Below, one piece after another: positions 25,901 to 37,926 of a DNA stretch of 64,000 nucleotides; the stretch's first letter is position 1; the number at the start of each line of letters is the position of its first letter. The stretch is taken from positions 2,790,017-2,854,016 of the forward strand of contig NC_081339.1 of the NCBI RefSeq assembly GCF_022539665.2, in the 5' to 3' direction. A program made the translations under genes and the position numbers. Source of the stretch: Daphnia carinata (Eukaryota; Arthropoda; Branchiopoda; Diplostraca; Daphniidae). Under the pieces are notes generated by a model that searched no databases, had not been told where the DNA came from, and worked only from the letters and a program-made list of their open reading frames with translations.

Positions 25901-26890
25901 CGATTTAACTCGGAAAGGAGAGAGTCGAAGGTGCGGTATCTTTCGGCAGAGACGGCCAGCGTGACGCCTTTAAAGAAGCGGTCGCCGTTGCGGTAAAATT
26001 TGACCTTGCGAGCTTTTTTCTCGGCCGACTTGAGTGCCAACGGCTTTCGATTCTTCGCCAGCTTGTCATTGTTATTGCTCGTGCTGGTGGTTGTTATGAG
26101 TGAATGCGTCATCAACTCGCTGATCTCTTCCCTGCTTTTCTCTGAGCAACTTTCTTCACTAGCTGAATAGCTTGGAGCATACAGGCTCAACCGGTCCCTA
26201 CCGTTTGACAGGCTGCTACTGCGGATGTGGCCGTTTGTACTCTTTGAATGTCTCCTCTTCACATCCATTGATTCATTTGAAAACTGGGTAGCAAGTGTTA
26301 AAGTACGATTAATGAAAAGAACTACAGTATTTGTTGAGTAACATTAACCTGATCCTCCTTGACAGGGGCATTGCCAACTGATGAGCTACGAATTTCTTTA
26401 AGTGACACAGGCTTCCCAAGGGAAAGTCTGTGCTGTTTGGTGACTGGTCTCTGTTGAGCTGTGGTAGGTCTAGGAGGTAGCTGTATTTTGGGGATCATAG
26501 ACTTTGGACGATTTCGAGGCAGGTGTGCTGGGCTAGTTCCTGGGCTAGTTTTTGAAGAACAATCTGATGGCACAGAACCTAAAAATAAAGAGAAAAAAAT
26601 AAGGATGTGTGTAAGGCATACTGTCTCAAAAACCATTTTGAAATGAATATGTGAAACTCTAGCAATAGAATTGTGTGATTGTCTGTGGCCTGAAACAAAG
26701 TAAGAACCACACAAAGATTTAGGTTCCCCTAAACTGCCAACTTCTCTGCTGGCATGTGTGCATAACATTGTGTATTCAGCTAAAAGTGGCTGAACAATTT
26801 ATTACCTTCTGCAGAGCAAGAACCTGAGGAAGAAAATGAGCTTTCTACTGATGGTGGGGGTAGCAATGACTTCACTTTTGTTGCAGACAT
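22988..26890 (-). CDS. DCLK: Doublecortin-like serine/threonine kinase
   Basis: Microtubule-binding protein kinase of the doublecortin family (CaMK group). Fourteen exons keep frame throughout: 26806-26890, 26349-26578, 25810-26283, 25378-25746, 25209-25286, 24840-24936, 24586-24663, 24349-24524, 24184-24281, 24069-24120, 23887-24012, 23681-23827, 23218-23607, 22988-23158, giving 856 residues. The N-terminus (1-190) is Ser/Pro-rich and probably disordered. The first doublecortin domain begins around 196 ([15 protein letters not shown]); the second runs about 354-440 ([20 protein letters not shown] ... [12 protein letters not shown]). After a Gly/Ser linker, the kinase domain spans about 540-800: glycine loop GDGNFAVV at 549-556, ATP lysine K571 (FALK), HRDVKPEN with catalytic D663, DFG at 685-687, and GTPTYVAPE ending at 709. 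All catalytic residues are present, so it should be active. The C-terminal tail is short (about 57 residues). Domain order matches vertebrate DCLK1/2 and worm zyg-8. Confidence 0.93.
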
Positions 26891-27841
26891 AGTTCACTAA
26901 ACACGGGTAGGCTTCCCACGCTAATGACTCAAATTTCCCACATACAATATCGAATGCATCGACGACATTATTTTACACGGAAGCAATACACACGGTCAAC
27001 AAAAACAATAGCCTTGGAACATTCGAATAGATGGATTTCACTAAGTATGGTTTAGTCACTTTCCATTGTTATCTTATCACCTAAGTTCCTTTTACACAAT
27101 TACATCAAATGTGCACGTAACTACAAACGGGTGAAATCCAATAGCACAATACGAGGAAGTTCCTTGAGGCAAAACGGCTTTTCAACACGCAGAACAGTCT
27201 GCACCCTTCCTTGTCTCTGCCATCTTATAGACTGCCGAAGAAAAGCTAAAGAAAAAAACTGGGTACCCACACTCTGGCAAAAAGCACAGTTGCCAAACAA
27301 ACAAAGAGAACGAAAGGGAAAAGGTTTGTCCGGCCTCGCCAAAAGCTCAATGGCGACCAGCCCCAAGGAGTCTTTTGATAATTAAGGTTTATTCCTGTTT
27401 TGAAGGTAATTTTTATTTCTTTTCCTTCTATTTCAAGCAACTAAAAAATCAATGAGCGATTCTTTTATATTCAGCTAATTAAATGGAAAGGTGAAGGAAC
27501 AATGACAAACGGCTTCTCTTGGGAAGGGCTTAACATACCAACAGTAATGAGATTGCGCTCACGTTTTCACTTGGTAAGTAAATCGTGTTCCACAGAATGC
27601 CTTTTCTTTGTCTTTTTGTGAAGATCGGATTATTTTCTCGATTTTCAATACGAATTAAAGAGGAAAAGACGCTTTTACTAAGCAATTGTTCAGTGTATCA
27701 GCTGTAGCAGATATTAGGACCAGTACAGGAGGACGAAGCAAACAGAGCGGGATCAAGCAAATCAGTGAGGACCACTTTTGGGCACAAAAAACTGGATGCG
27801 AATTCAGATTAGAGCGTAAGCTGTGCATCGACGGAGTAACT
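26891..27841. other. DCLK 5' flank and CCT2 3' flank
   Basis: Holds the DCLK 5' UTR and promoter and the CCT2 3' UTR (both minus strand). No TATA box or coding segment was identified. Short opposing frames at about 27121-27440 lack splice sites and domain content. Confidence 0.4.
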
Positions 27842-30242
27842 TTAACAATGACTCCTATCTTGTTCACGACGGCGAGGTGCTGCCTTTATGATATCATCAA
27901 CACGAACAATCATTTCGGCAGCTTCGGCTGCTGATACTAGAACTTGTCGCTTAACAACAAACGACTCGGTTATGCCTAACTGCTGCATGCAATCAGCTTT
28001 TCCGAGGTCCATATCTATAAAAATATACAAAACATTTTAGAATTACATTAAGACCGTGTTTTTCTTGCTACACCTCCTTACTTAGCCCGTATGTAGATTT
28101 GCCCTGTGCATGTGCAGCTCGGAGCTCGGACACTAGCTGGGCTGAGTCATAACCCGCATTATCAGCAATTACGATGGGCAACTGAAGAAGGGCGCGGGCG
28201 AAAGCCTCCATCGCCATCGATTCTTTACCCGGAGTCTTGGCAGCCAAAGCATACACTGCCATAGCCATAAGTACTTCACTGCAACCTTGGAATGGAAATA
28301 AAGCATCGAAAATGAATAGTTGCCAGAATAATATTGATTGATGAATTAAGTACCTCCACCATAGACAGTACGTGTCTCTTTGACCGTTGACGCGAGAACA
28401 CACAAAGCATCATGAATTGAACGTTCTGCTTCGTCAAGAATTTGCTGAGTTGCACCACGTAATACAAGGGTGCAGGCTTCACCCAATGGAACACCTGAGA
28501 AACGCAACAGCTTGTCTTCTCCGATCATGATCTGTTATCCAAATATCAATTATGTTTACGTCCAAAGAAAGTTCTTATTTATTTTACCTCCTCGATGAGA
28601 TCACAGCGACCAAGTTTGACAAGTTCGGGATGACCGAAGGTAGACACGATTTCTCCTCCAGTAACCAAGGCGAGACGCTCGATACCATCAAAATCGGCAT
28701 GCTCTACAGCCATTACACCAGCATCAGCAAACAACTGTTCAGGATAGTTGTAAATCAACTGCCTACAACATAGATGAAATAACAAAACGTTAAGTTTTTA
28801 ATTCAAAGATCTAAGGGATGTCTAACGGAATGCTGCTATAAAATCTACGGGCAACAGCAGCACGCCCATACGTGTCTTACGCGATAAAAGAATTATCAAA
28901 ATACAGGATTATAAACCATTTACCTGTTAACAAAGACGTTGCAATTATGTTTCAAAATTAGGTCAATTTTCTCCTTCATTTTCTCTTTTTCCGCAAGCTC
29001 TAGTTCGGCAACTTTAGCAACGGAATCGACGCGGATGCGAGAGCCAAAAACCTAATTTTATAGGTTAGGTTCCGTTCCTGCTTGGCATTTTACATAAATT
29101 TACCTTGATCTTGTCAGTGTCCATGGGCGTATTAGCGATGAGGATGCGAGCGTTTTCAACCCTCTTGGGTTGATTGACTCCGGGTTTCTTGTCTAGAAGG
29201 AACCCAGTGTCCAAAAACGAATCTGTGAGGGTACCTCCTTGTTTCTTGATGATCTGAATAGCTTGGAGGTTTCCGGATCCTTTCAAACGTAGGACGGAAT
29301 CAACAGCAATCTTGGCAAAGAACTCTTTGTGCTGAGAAAGAATTTTCGAGCTCAAAGTGGTCCTCGCAATGTTCATCAAATCTTCGCGAAATTTAACTTC
29401 GTCTTTTCTATATGCAAAGGATAATTAGTTTTCATATCTAAGTATATGACAAGAAAAATATAAATTGATAATCACTTCACCCATTATCAATAGCTGCATT
29501 GGTAAGAGCTTCTTTAGCAGCCTGGGAGGCTTTGCGCCATCCAGCAATAATGGTCTGTGGGTGGAACTTCATCTCAATGAGTTTCTCTGCTTCACGCAAA
29601 AGCTCAGAAGCCAGGACAGTGACAGATGTTGTGCCATCACCAACTTCATCATCCTGAGTCTTGGACATGTCGACAAGGACTTTAGCTGCAGGATTGTCCA
29701 CTCCAACTGCTCTCAAAATTGTGGCACCATCATTTGTTACTTCAACCTAAGAAAAAGTTCATTTAAGTTAGTTAAAAAAATTAATAAATCAATAAAACTG
29801 GTAGTTATTCAGCAAAACATGAACCTACTTGTCCTTCATTGCGTCCACAACCAACAAGGATTTTGTCCATGCCTTTGGGTCCTAGGGTGCTCTTGACCAA
29901 TTCACCAATTGCAATGGCACCAACAAAACTGGATAAGCGGGCAATTTCAGCTTTTTCTTCTTCAGCCTCATGCTTCAAGATTCTAGTAGGGTTGAGTGAT
30001 ACCTGAACCAAGCATAAGTAGATAAGCATTACAGTTCATATGCTTGCTTTTACTGGGGGAAAACGGTAAAATATGAGGCGACAATTTTGCATATTAACCA
30101 TGTGACTCTTCTGTCAAATGACGGCGACACACAAAAAAAAAACCGTCACTTCTAATGAGTTTTCGATTTAAAAGGTTGAAAACAAGTTAAAGGATTCAAC
30201 ATTCAAACGTATGTAACTGAAAGAAACTATTTTTAATACCAT
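27842..30242 (-). CDS. CCT2: T-complex protein 1 subunit beta (chaperonin CCT2)
   Basis: Subunit of the cytosolic TRiC/CCT chaperonin, which folds actin, tubulin and WD proteins with ATP. Nine exons: 30240-30242 (the ATG alone), 29829-30002, 29481-29746, 29104-29407, 28924-29051, 28588-28762, 28354-28531, 28082-28285, 27842-28014, giving 534 residues, close to the usual 535. Diagnostic segments: [32 protein letters not shown] (ATP/Mg site), [68 protein letters not shown], and the C-terminal [22 protein letters not shown]. These distinguish beta from the other seven subunits. The frame is intact with GT-AG introns. The only oddity is that the start codon is the last triplet of exon 1, directly followed by gtatta, so the rest of the protein is entirely in exons 2-9. 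Head-to-head with CNOT7. Confidence 0.96.
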
Positions 30243-30652
30243 TTTTAGGATAGCCGGTTGGAGTGATTCGGATACTGACTTGCAAGAAATACGTTTCACC
30301 ACAAGCACGAGGGGTACTCTCTGATGGCAGAAGAAAGAAGGTGTAGCTGGTTACTGTTTAGCCTTATCTCTACCGATATGCATCGCCTATCGTTCGTCAA
30401 TTGTTTTTTTCGTCACTGTAGAAAATCGGAAAACATTTTCAGGTGAAGTTTCCCTCTCAGTCGATGTGTCAAATATCATTTTAAATTAAACTAGTGGTGT
30501 TAATATCGTATTAATTGTAGAGTTCTTTTATCCATTTATTGTTTTGAAGGCTCGAGTGATGTGCTGTTGGATATGCTAGTTGATACGAATTTGATTCTTC
30601 TGTAATCTAGTGTGTTGATCACTGGGTTTCTGAAACTTCAATATCCACAGCC
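30243..30652. promoter_or_regulatory. Bidirectional promoter region CCT2 / CNOT7
   Basis: Only 410 bp separate the CCT2 start (minus, 30242) from the CNOT7 start (plus, 30653), and this interval also includes both 5' UTRs. No TATA box was obvious. Two housekeeping genes in divergent orientation with this spacing usually share a promoter; that is inference. Confidence 0.6.
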
Positions 30653-31720
30653 ATGCCAACATCAACTGGTATTAATCGTAATAATATTTGCTCTCATCAT
30701 ATTATTATTACGCATATTTTACGCTTTTGCATTCCTTAGGAAATATGCATCCTAGTAATGAAGAGTGTGGGATTCGGGAAGTCTGGGCTCACAACTTGGA
30801 GGACGAATTTCGACACATCCGTCAAATTGTGCAAGTTTACAATTATGTAGCCATGGACACTGAGTTCCCAGGAGTAGTAGCCCGCCCTATTGGAGAATTT
30901 CGCAGTCCTGCTGATTACCAATATCAGCTTTTAAAGTGTAATGTAGATCTTCTGAAAATCATACAACTGGGCTTGAGTTTCTTGAACAAAGATGGCAAAA
31001 CACCTTCTGGGTACACTACCTGGCAATTTAACTTCAAGTTTAACCTTGGGTATGGTTTTCAATCAAATGTTTGATTTTTACCTTAACCATTACATTTTCT
31101 TATTTACATCTTCACAGAGAAGACATGTATGCACAGGACAGCATAGAACTGCTCCAGAACTCTGGTCTACAATTCAAAAAGCATGAAGAAGAAGGCATAG
31201 ATCCTTTAGATTTTGCTGAACTGATGATGACATCTGGAATAGTCCTGATGGATAACATCAAGTGGTTGTCATTCCACAGTGGATATGACTTTGGCTATCT
31301 GCTCAAAATATTGACCAACCACCACCTGCCTCAGGAGGAAAGTGAATTCTTTGAACTCCTAAGGATTTACTTTCCCACCATCTATGATGTCAAATATCTC
31401 ATGAAGAGTTGCAAAAACTTAAAAGGAGGCTTGCAAGAAGTAGCCGACCAATTAGAACTCGAAAGAGTCGGCCCTCAACATCAAGCGGGTTCAGATTCCC
31501 TGCTTACAGGAATGGCGTTCTTCAAAATGAGAGAGGTACCATTTTTTTTTTCAGTTTTGTGACTACAGTAAATTGACATTATTTTCTCAAACCATAGTTG
31601 TTCTTTGAGGACAACATTGACGATGCCAAATACTGCGGTCACCTTTACGGGTTAGGCAATTCATTTGTGGTCAATGGCAACAGCTTCCACGACAATGGCG
31701 ATGCCACTAATTCGTCTTAA
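30653..31720 (+). CDS. CNOT7: CCR4-NOT transcription complex subunit 7 (CAF1/Pop2 deadenylase)
   Basis: Catalytic 3'-5' exonuclease of the CCR4-NOT complex that shortens mRNA poly(A) tails in the cytoplasm. Four exons: 30653-30668, 30740-31049, 31118-31535, 31598-31720, giving 288 residues (vertebrate CNOT7 is 285). The DEDD-family motifs are all visible: MDTEFPG with the acidic pair D45/E47, the central HSGYDFGYLLKIL, and the distal QAGSDSLLTG. Other family signatures include YDVKYLMKSCKNLKGGLQEVA, RVGPQHQAGSDS and the tail YCGHLYGLGNS. Introns are 71, 68 and 62 bp, typical for this locus. The N-terminal exon codes for only five complete residues. The C-terminal 20 residues are Asn/Ser-rich and not conserved. 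The gene is convergent with the CIP2A-like gene (stop codons 236 bp apart). Intact and almost certainly functional. Confidence 0.96.
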
Positions 31721-31955
31721 GCGATATCTCACACACACACTTCATAAGTTTTTTTAATTTTTAAACCGAGAAACCATTCTTTGCGAGGGATGATTCTACT
31801 ATGGAGAGCAGAACCATTCGAACACACAAACAAAACATTGTAATGAAGATATCTCTGTATTTCAGACATTGCAAAAAGGTTCCACCAATAGACCTGTGTA
31901 TTTCTATTATCTTAATATGTTTATCATTCTTCTCCTCGCAAACTTTTACTATATC

Positions 31956-34900
31956 TCATTTATCCTCAAATAATTTGTTCTTTCCTGATGATAAATCATA
32001 GATAAACTCTTGAATTTTCTCGAGTTTGTTTAGTTTCTTTTTGGTTTCTTGACATGATTTCTCAGATTCAATGAGCCGCGCCTCCAAATCTTGGCGCAAT
32101 ATTTCTGATTTCTTCACCGCCTGGGAAGACAGAAGTATTTTAAAGGGACCAGCCGTGCAAGTTAAAGAATCTAGTTGTGGTTCGAAAATTAAAACACAAA
32201 TACCCTACCTGGCTTAGAGACGTGATTTCTCTCTCCTTCTCTTCGCACTCTTTTTCCCTTTTCCGAAGTGTTTTCGCTAGGTTATCACTACAGGATTTAA
32301 CCTCTTGGAGGTCTTGCGTCTGTTTTTCGAGTTCTTTGTCTTTTTTTTCACATGCCAATTTTAATCCTAGGAAGTCGCAATAACCAGTCAGTTAGATGTC
32401 AAGTGTAACAAGTTTGTACTTATAAATATACCTTCACAAGTTTTTTGTGATTTTTTCAACTCTTCGTCCAAATCTTCATTTTTCTGAATAAGGTTCCTGA
32501 TTTGTTTCATAGCCGAATCAAGCTGGGCTTGGATCTGGTTCGTTGCTTCAGTTTGCGCTAATTCAAACTTGTCTTTCTCCCTTTGCATTCGCTCACGTTC
32601 CTGGAACAGAAAATATCCTTTACTTTTATTGGATAAGACCCATAATTGTGCGGAATAACTTTTCTCCAATCGGACTGGTTCACTCTCTGGGTCTCATGCA
32701 TTTTTTCCAGACGTCTCGTTAATCCTCGATTCTCCGCCTCCTTGGATTCGACCAGTTCATTTTTGCTAAGAACCATGGCCATCATTCGTTCGTTCTATGA
32801 TCAATATGTAATATTTAATTAGCAAAAATTGTGGATGAATTTCCAAAAATATTAACCTCTGCTTTTATTTGCAGTAGGTTTATTTTTAATGTATTGAGGT
32901 CTTGTTGTGTAGAATCCAATTGCAGCTTCAATCGATGCTCTTCCCGCTCGCGTCTTCCAAGTTGTAGTTCCATCAGTTCAAGGATCTCGCATTTTTTCAT
33001 GTTCTAAATCGAAACAAGTTCCATTAATGATCCTACAACAATTCTACTAGCATTCGCTTTTACCTCCCAAAATTTTTCCTGGTTAAGCATTTGTTTTGTA
33101 AGGTTGTCAATTTTCTTCATTTGCTCAGGAGATAGGTTCCAATTCAAAAAGGCGCGGTTTATTGACTGCTCACGGTCTTCCGTGACGCTGCCACGTCGCG
33201 TACATAATTGATCCAAGGCATGCGATAAGCCCATCACACTGTTATCGAGTAAAAAACGTATGTAGCAACTGGTAGATATGATTAAAATTTTTCTGTACGT
33301 ACCTATCACTAGAAAATCCTAAAGTCCCGACTAGGGCTAGCGCGTCTTGTTTGACATGGCAGTCACCCTGCAAAATTGCGGATGCCAGGCACTGATGCAC
33401 ATTAGGCTGTCCTAGCATATAGCTGTATTTTTGCAAGTAGTCCGCGTCACGGCAAGCAATTTGCGCGAGGAGAGTCAGGCACTCGACAACGATGACTCTC
33501 GTTTCTGATGTGTAATGCGCCATAATACCAGAATTGAGAGACAGGTTCGAATCGGCTTTCTTCTCTTCTACTTCTTCGCTAAGTATCACAAAATTTGACA
33601 CAATGTTGACGAAGGAGTCCGGTTTGAGCAGCGATGTAATGCGAGTGTTGGAAGGTGAAACTTTATATAGCTGTGCAAAGGTTAATTTTAAGTTAAGGAA
33701 ATAAAACTATTAAAGTATTTTTCATGTTAATGATTAAATATTTTTAAAAGGATATTTTGTAGAATTTGCAACGAATGTCCAAGAATTCTGCAGGACGTCT
33801 TGCATGTAGGATTTTTAAAATTGTTGAGTTGATTGACAACTTGGCTGAAAAGTTGTTCGAGGATGTCTTCCATTAAATGAAGACTGGGTGAGTTTTTAAC
33901 TAAATCCGCCAGTAGTTCGAGTAGGTTTTCGGTCAATGCAGCATTTTGAAAAAGTGGAATAAGGGATGGTATGTAAGCTTCAGTAAACTTTTTGTTGGGG
34001 ATCAACTGGGTTCGAAGCAACTTCGTTATGAAGAGCAGAATGCTGTTGGTTGTACTTGTATGTTTGGAAAAAGCAAGTAAAGCTACCATGTCTTTCAAAC
34101 AGTCTTCCAGTAGCTCTTGAAAATGAGGGGTTTTCATCATTTCAAGGATGAGGCGATCGCGCGACATCCATGAAAATATGGATCCACAGCGCTGGATAAG
34201 ATTTGTATTGTGTGTTTTTGCCCCTATTGGAAGTACATCGACAACCGTTTTTAAGTAGTTTGCCAGCATCGCTTCGCTAATAGAGCTAGTCGCCAATATA
34301 CTAAAGACGACCTAAAGCAAAAACAATAGAAGAATTATTCACTATATTTCTGTATAAAAAAAGATGAGGAAAAATACCAATAATTACCTGAGAGGCATGA
34401 AGTTGAACTAAGGGATTATTTGCTTGCAACTGGATAAGATATTGGAGTAATAACTCAGATCGATTTTCTCTCTGAAGTTCAGTGATTACAACATAGTTTT
34501 CAAAGCACAAATTTGACAGAACAGCAAGTAAGTGTGGCAGAGTGTAGTCACATTTTTCCAAGATAGAATTAGTTAAATATTTCAAAATATTTCCAAGCCA
34601 ATAGCCTGTTCTTTCCACAATTATGCCTTCACTCAATGTTTCTATTGCAGACAGCAATAACACTGCCTTGTCAGCCTCCAGTTGCCCGTGAAGATATTGC
34701 GAAAGAATTGGGACAAATTCTAATTCACAGAGAAGTTGAAAAATAGATGAATCTGAACTTAGATGTTTAACTAGTTCCACAGCCTTCCACCCAAGGCAGG
34801 ATTTGTTGTCACATGTTCTTAAAAGTTCTCTAAGATTGATGAAAAATTCTATAATATCTAGCTGGCTGGTATCAAAAACTGAAAGATTTTCCATGCAGCA

Positions 34901-35094
34901 AATGACCTACCACAGACAAAAAAGTATAATTAAAAAAGCTGTTACTTCTAGTTGATTCGATTTGTATTGCAAATAATGACACCATTACCTGAAGGCACCT
35001 TTGGATTCCGGATTCGTACCTTTCACATTTTGAACGTGTGTAGTCAGGAACTAAGGCTTACAAAGTTTTGAATTAAACGGTTTTTCGTAGACAT
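31956..35094 (-). CDS. CIP2A: CIP2A-like protein (arm-repeat N-half, coiled-coil C-half)
   Basis: Resembles cancerous inhibitor of PP2A, a dimeric scaffold that restrains PP2A-B56 and helps tether broken mitotic chromosomes. Ten exons: 35062-35094, 34388-34906, 33756-34311, 33303-33672, 33064-33238, 32857-33003, 32684-32794, 32432-32600, 32209-32366, 31956-32120, giving 800 residues (human 905). Residues 1-500 are helical repeats (for example LPHLLAVLSNLCFENYVVITE, HQCLASAILQG). The rest is a continuous coiled coil rich in E/K/Q/L, ending FIYDLSSGKNKLFEDK, which recalls the human C-terminal HSLSGGK. The intron at 33673-33755 has AT-AC ends and must be removed to keep frame. The first exon is uncertain: ATG at 35094 joins in phase 0 to the exon starting 34906, but a 5' UTR exon ending near 34988 is an alternative, in which case translation starts at 34894. 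Assignment is by architecture and short similarities, so paralogy cannot be excluded. Confidence 0.72.
33673..33755 (-). other. Candidate U12-type AT-AC intron (83 bp) in the CIP2A-like gene
   Basis: On the minus strand the intron begins ATATCCTTTT, an exact match to the minor-spliceosome 5' splice site. It contains TTCCTTAAC, the U12 branch-site consensus, and ends GCAC before AG|CTATATAAAG. The exon before ends CTACAAA (phase 1) and the next begins AGCTATAT, restoring ...LQ-K-LYKV... without a stop. No GT-AG pair keeps the frame: unspliced reading hits TAA, and an ...CACAG acceptor gives a stop three codons later. The branch-to-end distance is about 20 nt, somewhat long. A closer AC (TTAAC, about 12 nt) would be a better distance but breaks the frame. 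Confidence 0.8.
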
Positions 35095-35975
35095 CTTCTC
35101 TAATTAAAAATAAACCCCACGTATTTTCAGTTCTTCATCTATCAAAACTAGCACAAGAAACTTTGAAATGTTTGGGCGATGTATATGGCTCAGGCTCTTG
35201 AATTTCAAACAAGCCCTGTTGTCAGATATCAAATAAAAATTCAACCATCCGCGCGCGCGCCAACCGTAACCGGCAACAGCCAAGTTGCAAAACCAAAAAC
35301 CAAAAACACCAAAACCAAAATCATAAGAAATTGCCATTCAAATTAGGAAATGAAGGTTGGTTATGAACTTGAGGTTGTGTAGTTATTCTTTTTTGCTTTC
35401 CAGAGCACATAGATTCTGTCTTCAATACCTCGATGATCCTTCTTCAAACTAGTCATAGATTAGATTCAAACCTATGACTCCATTTTTAATAAAAAATTGC
35501 TCCCAATGCCGTTTTTATTGCTGTTTTATGTACACCATAGATCGAAATTTTTGGATGGACTTTCCTGTACAATATTGCAGTACAGAAAACAAAACGGAAA
35601 ATCGTATTCGTGGCCCATAGTATCGCTTGCACTATTTCAAAACAATTTCTCTTTCATTAAGTCAAACGTCAGAAAACGCTTTAAAATGCATTTTGCTTCA
35701 ACTCCTCAAATCAATCGGAATAAACCTATTATTATTTGAAAATTCCCGGAACCCACATGGCGTCTGTTAGACGCACGGTTGAAAGGTCGCCGTCGGTAGT
35801 GGTGACGTAACATTAAATGTGACGTCTCTACTTTTGAGACGTTTTGACTTAAATGTAAGTAAGCCCTCGTCAACAAGGCGCCAACAGAAGGTATGAGGGT
35901 AGAAGGAAAAACCATTTGGGAATTGTATTTGTCGTTAAGCGATTTGGAGAATGGTTCATATTGCGTATGCAAGCA

Positions 35976-37926
35976 TTAGTCGGAGTCAGATGTAAGATTT
36001 GTGGCTGACGAGGCTGCCTGTGAGCCTTTTTTCCGGGAACCTTTGCCTTTTCGGGATTTTGACTTTTTGTCTCCTTTCCGTCTTTTCCACTCAATATCAG
36101 CTTCGATCTCACGGTCGGCTTCTTCCGGATCAAGCCCTTGTTCTATCAATTTTTTCCTTTTATTTATTCTCTTCTTTTCGCCAAAGTCTTGCTCATCTAA
36201 ATTAATTTCTTGTTCTCTTTTCGTCACAGCAACTTGCGTCAGAATTTTGATAACTTCTTTTTCTGTTTGGCGAAAAGCAAATATAGATCAAATTATTCCA
36301 AAAACAAGAAACGCCAAAATGAACTTTTTATACCTTTGATTTTGTATTCTAGCAGCTGCTTCGAAATACGTCCTTCAATGGCATGAAGAAGTTTAATATC
36401 ATTGGGGGTGATTAGCGTCAATGCAAGGCCGCCTCTGCCAGCACGGGCTGTACGACCCACACGATGAACGTATTCTTTGGGGCTTGAAGGAACATTGTGA
36501 TTAATGATCAGCTGAACTGTAGGAATATCGAGTCCTGAACAAAAAGGAAAATGAAGTGCTTTAAATTATTTAAATAGGTACAGTCAATGCACTCACCTCG
36601 GCTAGCCACATCGGTAGCCACAAGAATTTTGACGGTGTTTGAACGGAATTTTGTCAACGTAGCTATCCGTTCGCGTTGGCTCATCATAGAGTGTAGGCAC
36701 AAGCTTTGAAAGCCTAGTTCTAACAGCGTCATACTTAGGATTTGACAACTCCTACGAAAACACCAAAATAGTTATTGAATTAAAAACGCTTGCGGCCATT
36801 AAAATTTATTTTTTTACCTGCACGTGTCGGTGAAAATAATAATGGAGCCTTTTGGTTTCTCTTCTCGGAAATTTTGGACTACGTGGACCAGGTATCCATC
36901 CTTAAAATCTGCTGGCACAAGTATGTACCTTTGATCAAGCTCTTCTACGGTAGCAGTGTCTACGGGGGCCGACCACATAAATGGCTATGGATTTGCGAAA
37001 TATGTTAACAATGTCAAACAAAGCCCAAGTACGTATTCCAATATTTCCTTACGTTATTCAATGCACATTCACGAAGCTTGGTCAAGGTGTCCGTAATTGT
37101 AGCACTAAAAAGCAACGTCTGCCTTTTTTCTGGTAAAGCCTGAAATATTGTCTGTAACTGTAATTTTTAAATCAATAAATAATGAATTAGCTATATTGCA
37201 AAACTGAAGTATGCAACACATTATTTTAAGAACCTGTTCATCAAAGTTGCCTTCTAGTAGTCTGTCAGCTTCATCCATAACCAAGAACTTAATGGATTTA
37301 AATGAAAATGTTTTGCAGCTTTCTAAATGATCTGCAAGTCTTTGAACAAAATATTATTGACCAGAAGATTTTTAAAAAAGCTATTACTACCGGCCAGGTG
37401 TTGCAATAACTATGTGTGGATGGTTTGATAGTTCTATGCCTTGTTCCATCATTCCCATTCCACCAACGACAACTGACATACGAAGGTTAATTGACTTTCC
37501 AACAATTTGGAATTGATCTGCTATCTAAATAATGCTGGACTCAGTACTGTAATCTTGAGAAAGGAAAATGGAAGCATACCTGATATGCCAATTCCCGTGT
37601 TGGAGTCAAGACCAGAGCAAATATCCCATAAGGATCTTTGCTCAGAGTTTGAACTATAGGTAACGCAAAGGCGAATGTTTTTCCACTTCCAGTTCGATCG
37701 CACCCTATGCAATCACGGCCTTCCAGTATAGGAGGTATGCAATTTGACTGGACTGGAGTTGGTTTCTCAATCCCTATCAAGAACAAAAAAATGCAATCTG
37801 AAATGATACCCAAGAGAAAAAAAGATAAGTTAAGCTCGAAAGACTACCTAAAAGTTTACACTGATTGATGAGCCATTCATCGATTTTCAACGAATGAAAC
37901 GTGGAAACTGTTTTAGTTGTTTCCAT
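35976..37926 (-). CDS. DDX49: ATP-dependent RNA helicase DDX49 (Dbp8 family)
   Basis: DEAD-box helicase acting in nucleolar 40S ribosome biogenesis. Nine exons: 37848-37926, 37580-37773, 37391-37524, 37234-37339, 37053-37157, 36818-36984, 36597-36751, 36334-36534, 35976-36262, giving 475 residues (human 483). Motifs in order: Q motif region with PTPVQ, motif I DRTGSGKT, Ia TPTRELAYQ, Ib [73 protein letters not shown]. The stretches [15 protein letters not shown] and [17 protein letters not shown] are specific for DDX49/Dbp8 rather than other DEAD-box proteins. The C-terminal extension is highly basic ([14 protein letters not shown]), as expected for nucleolar targeting. All catalytic motifs are intact. 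Same strand as the CIP2A-like gene, about 0.9 kb downstream of which it ends. Confidence 0.94.
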
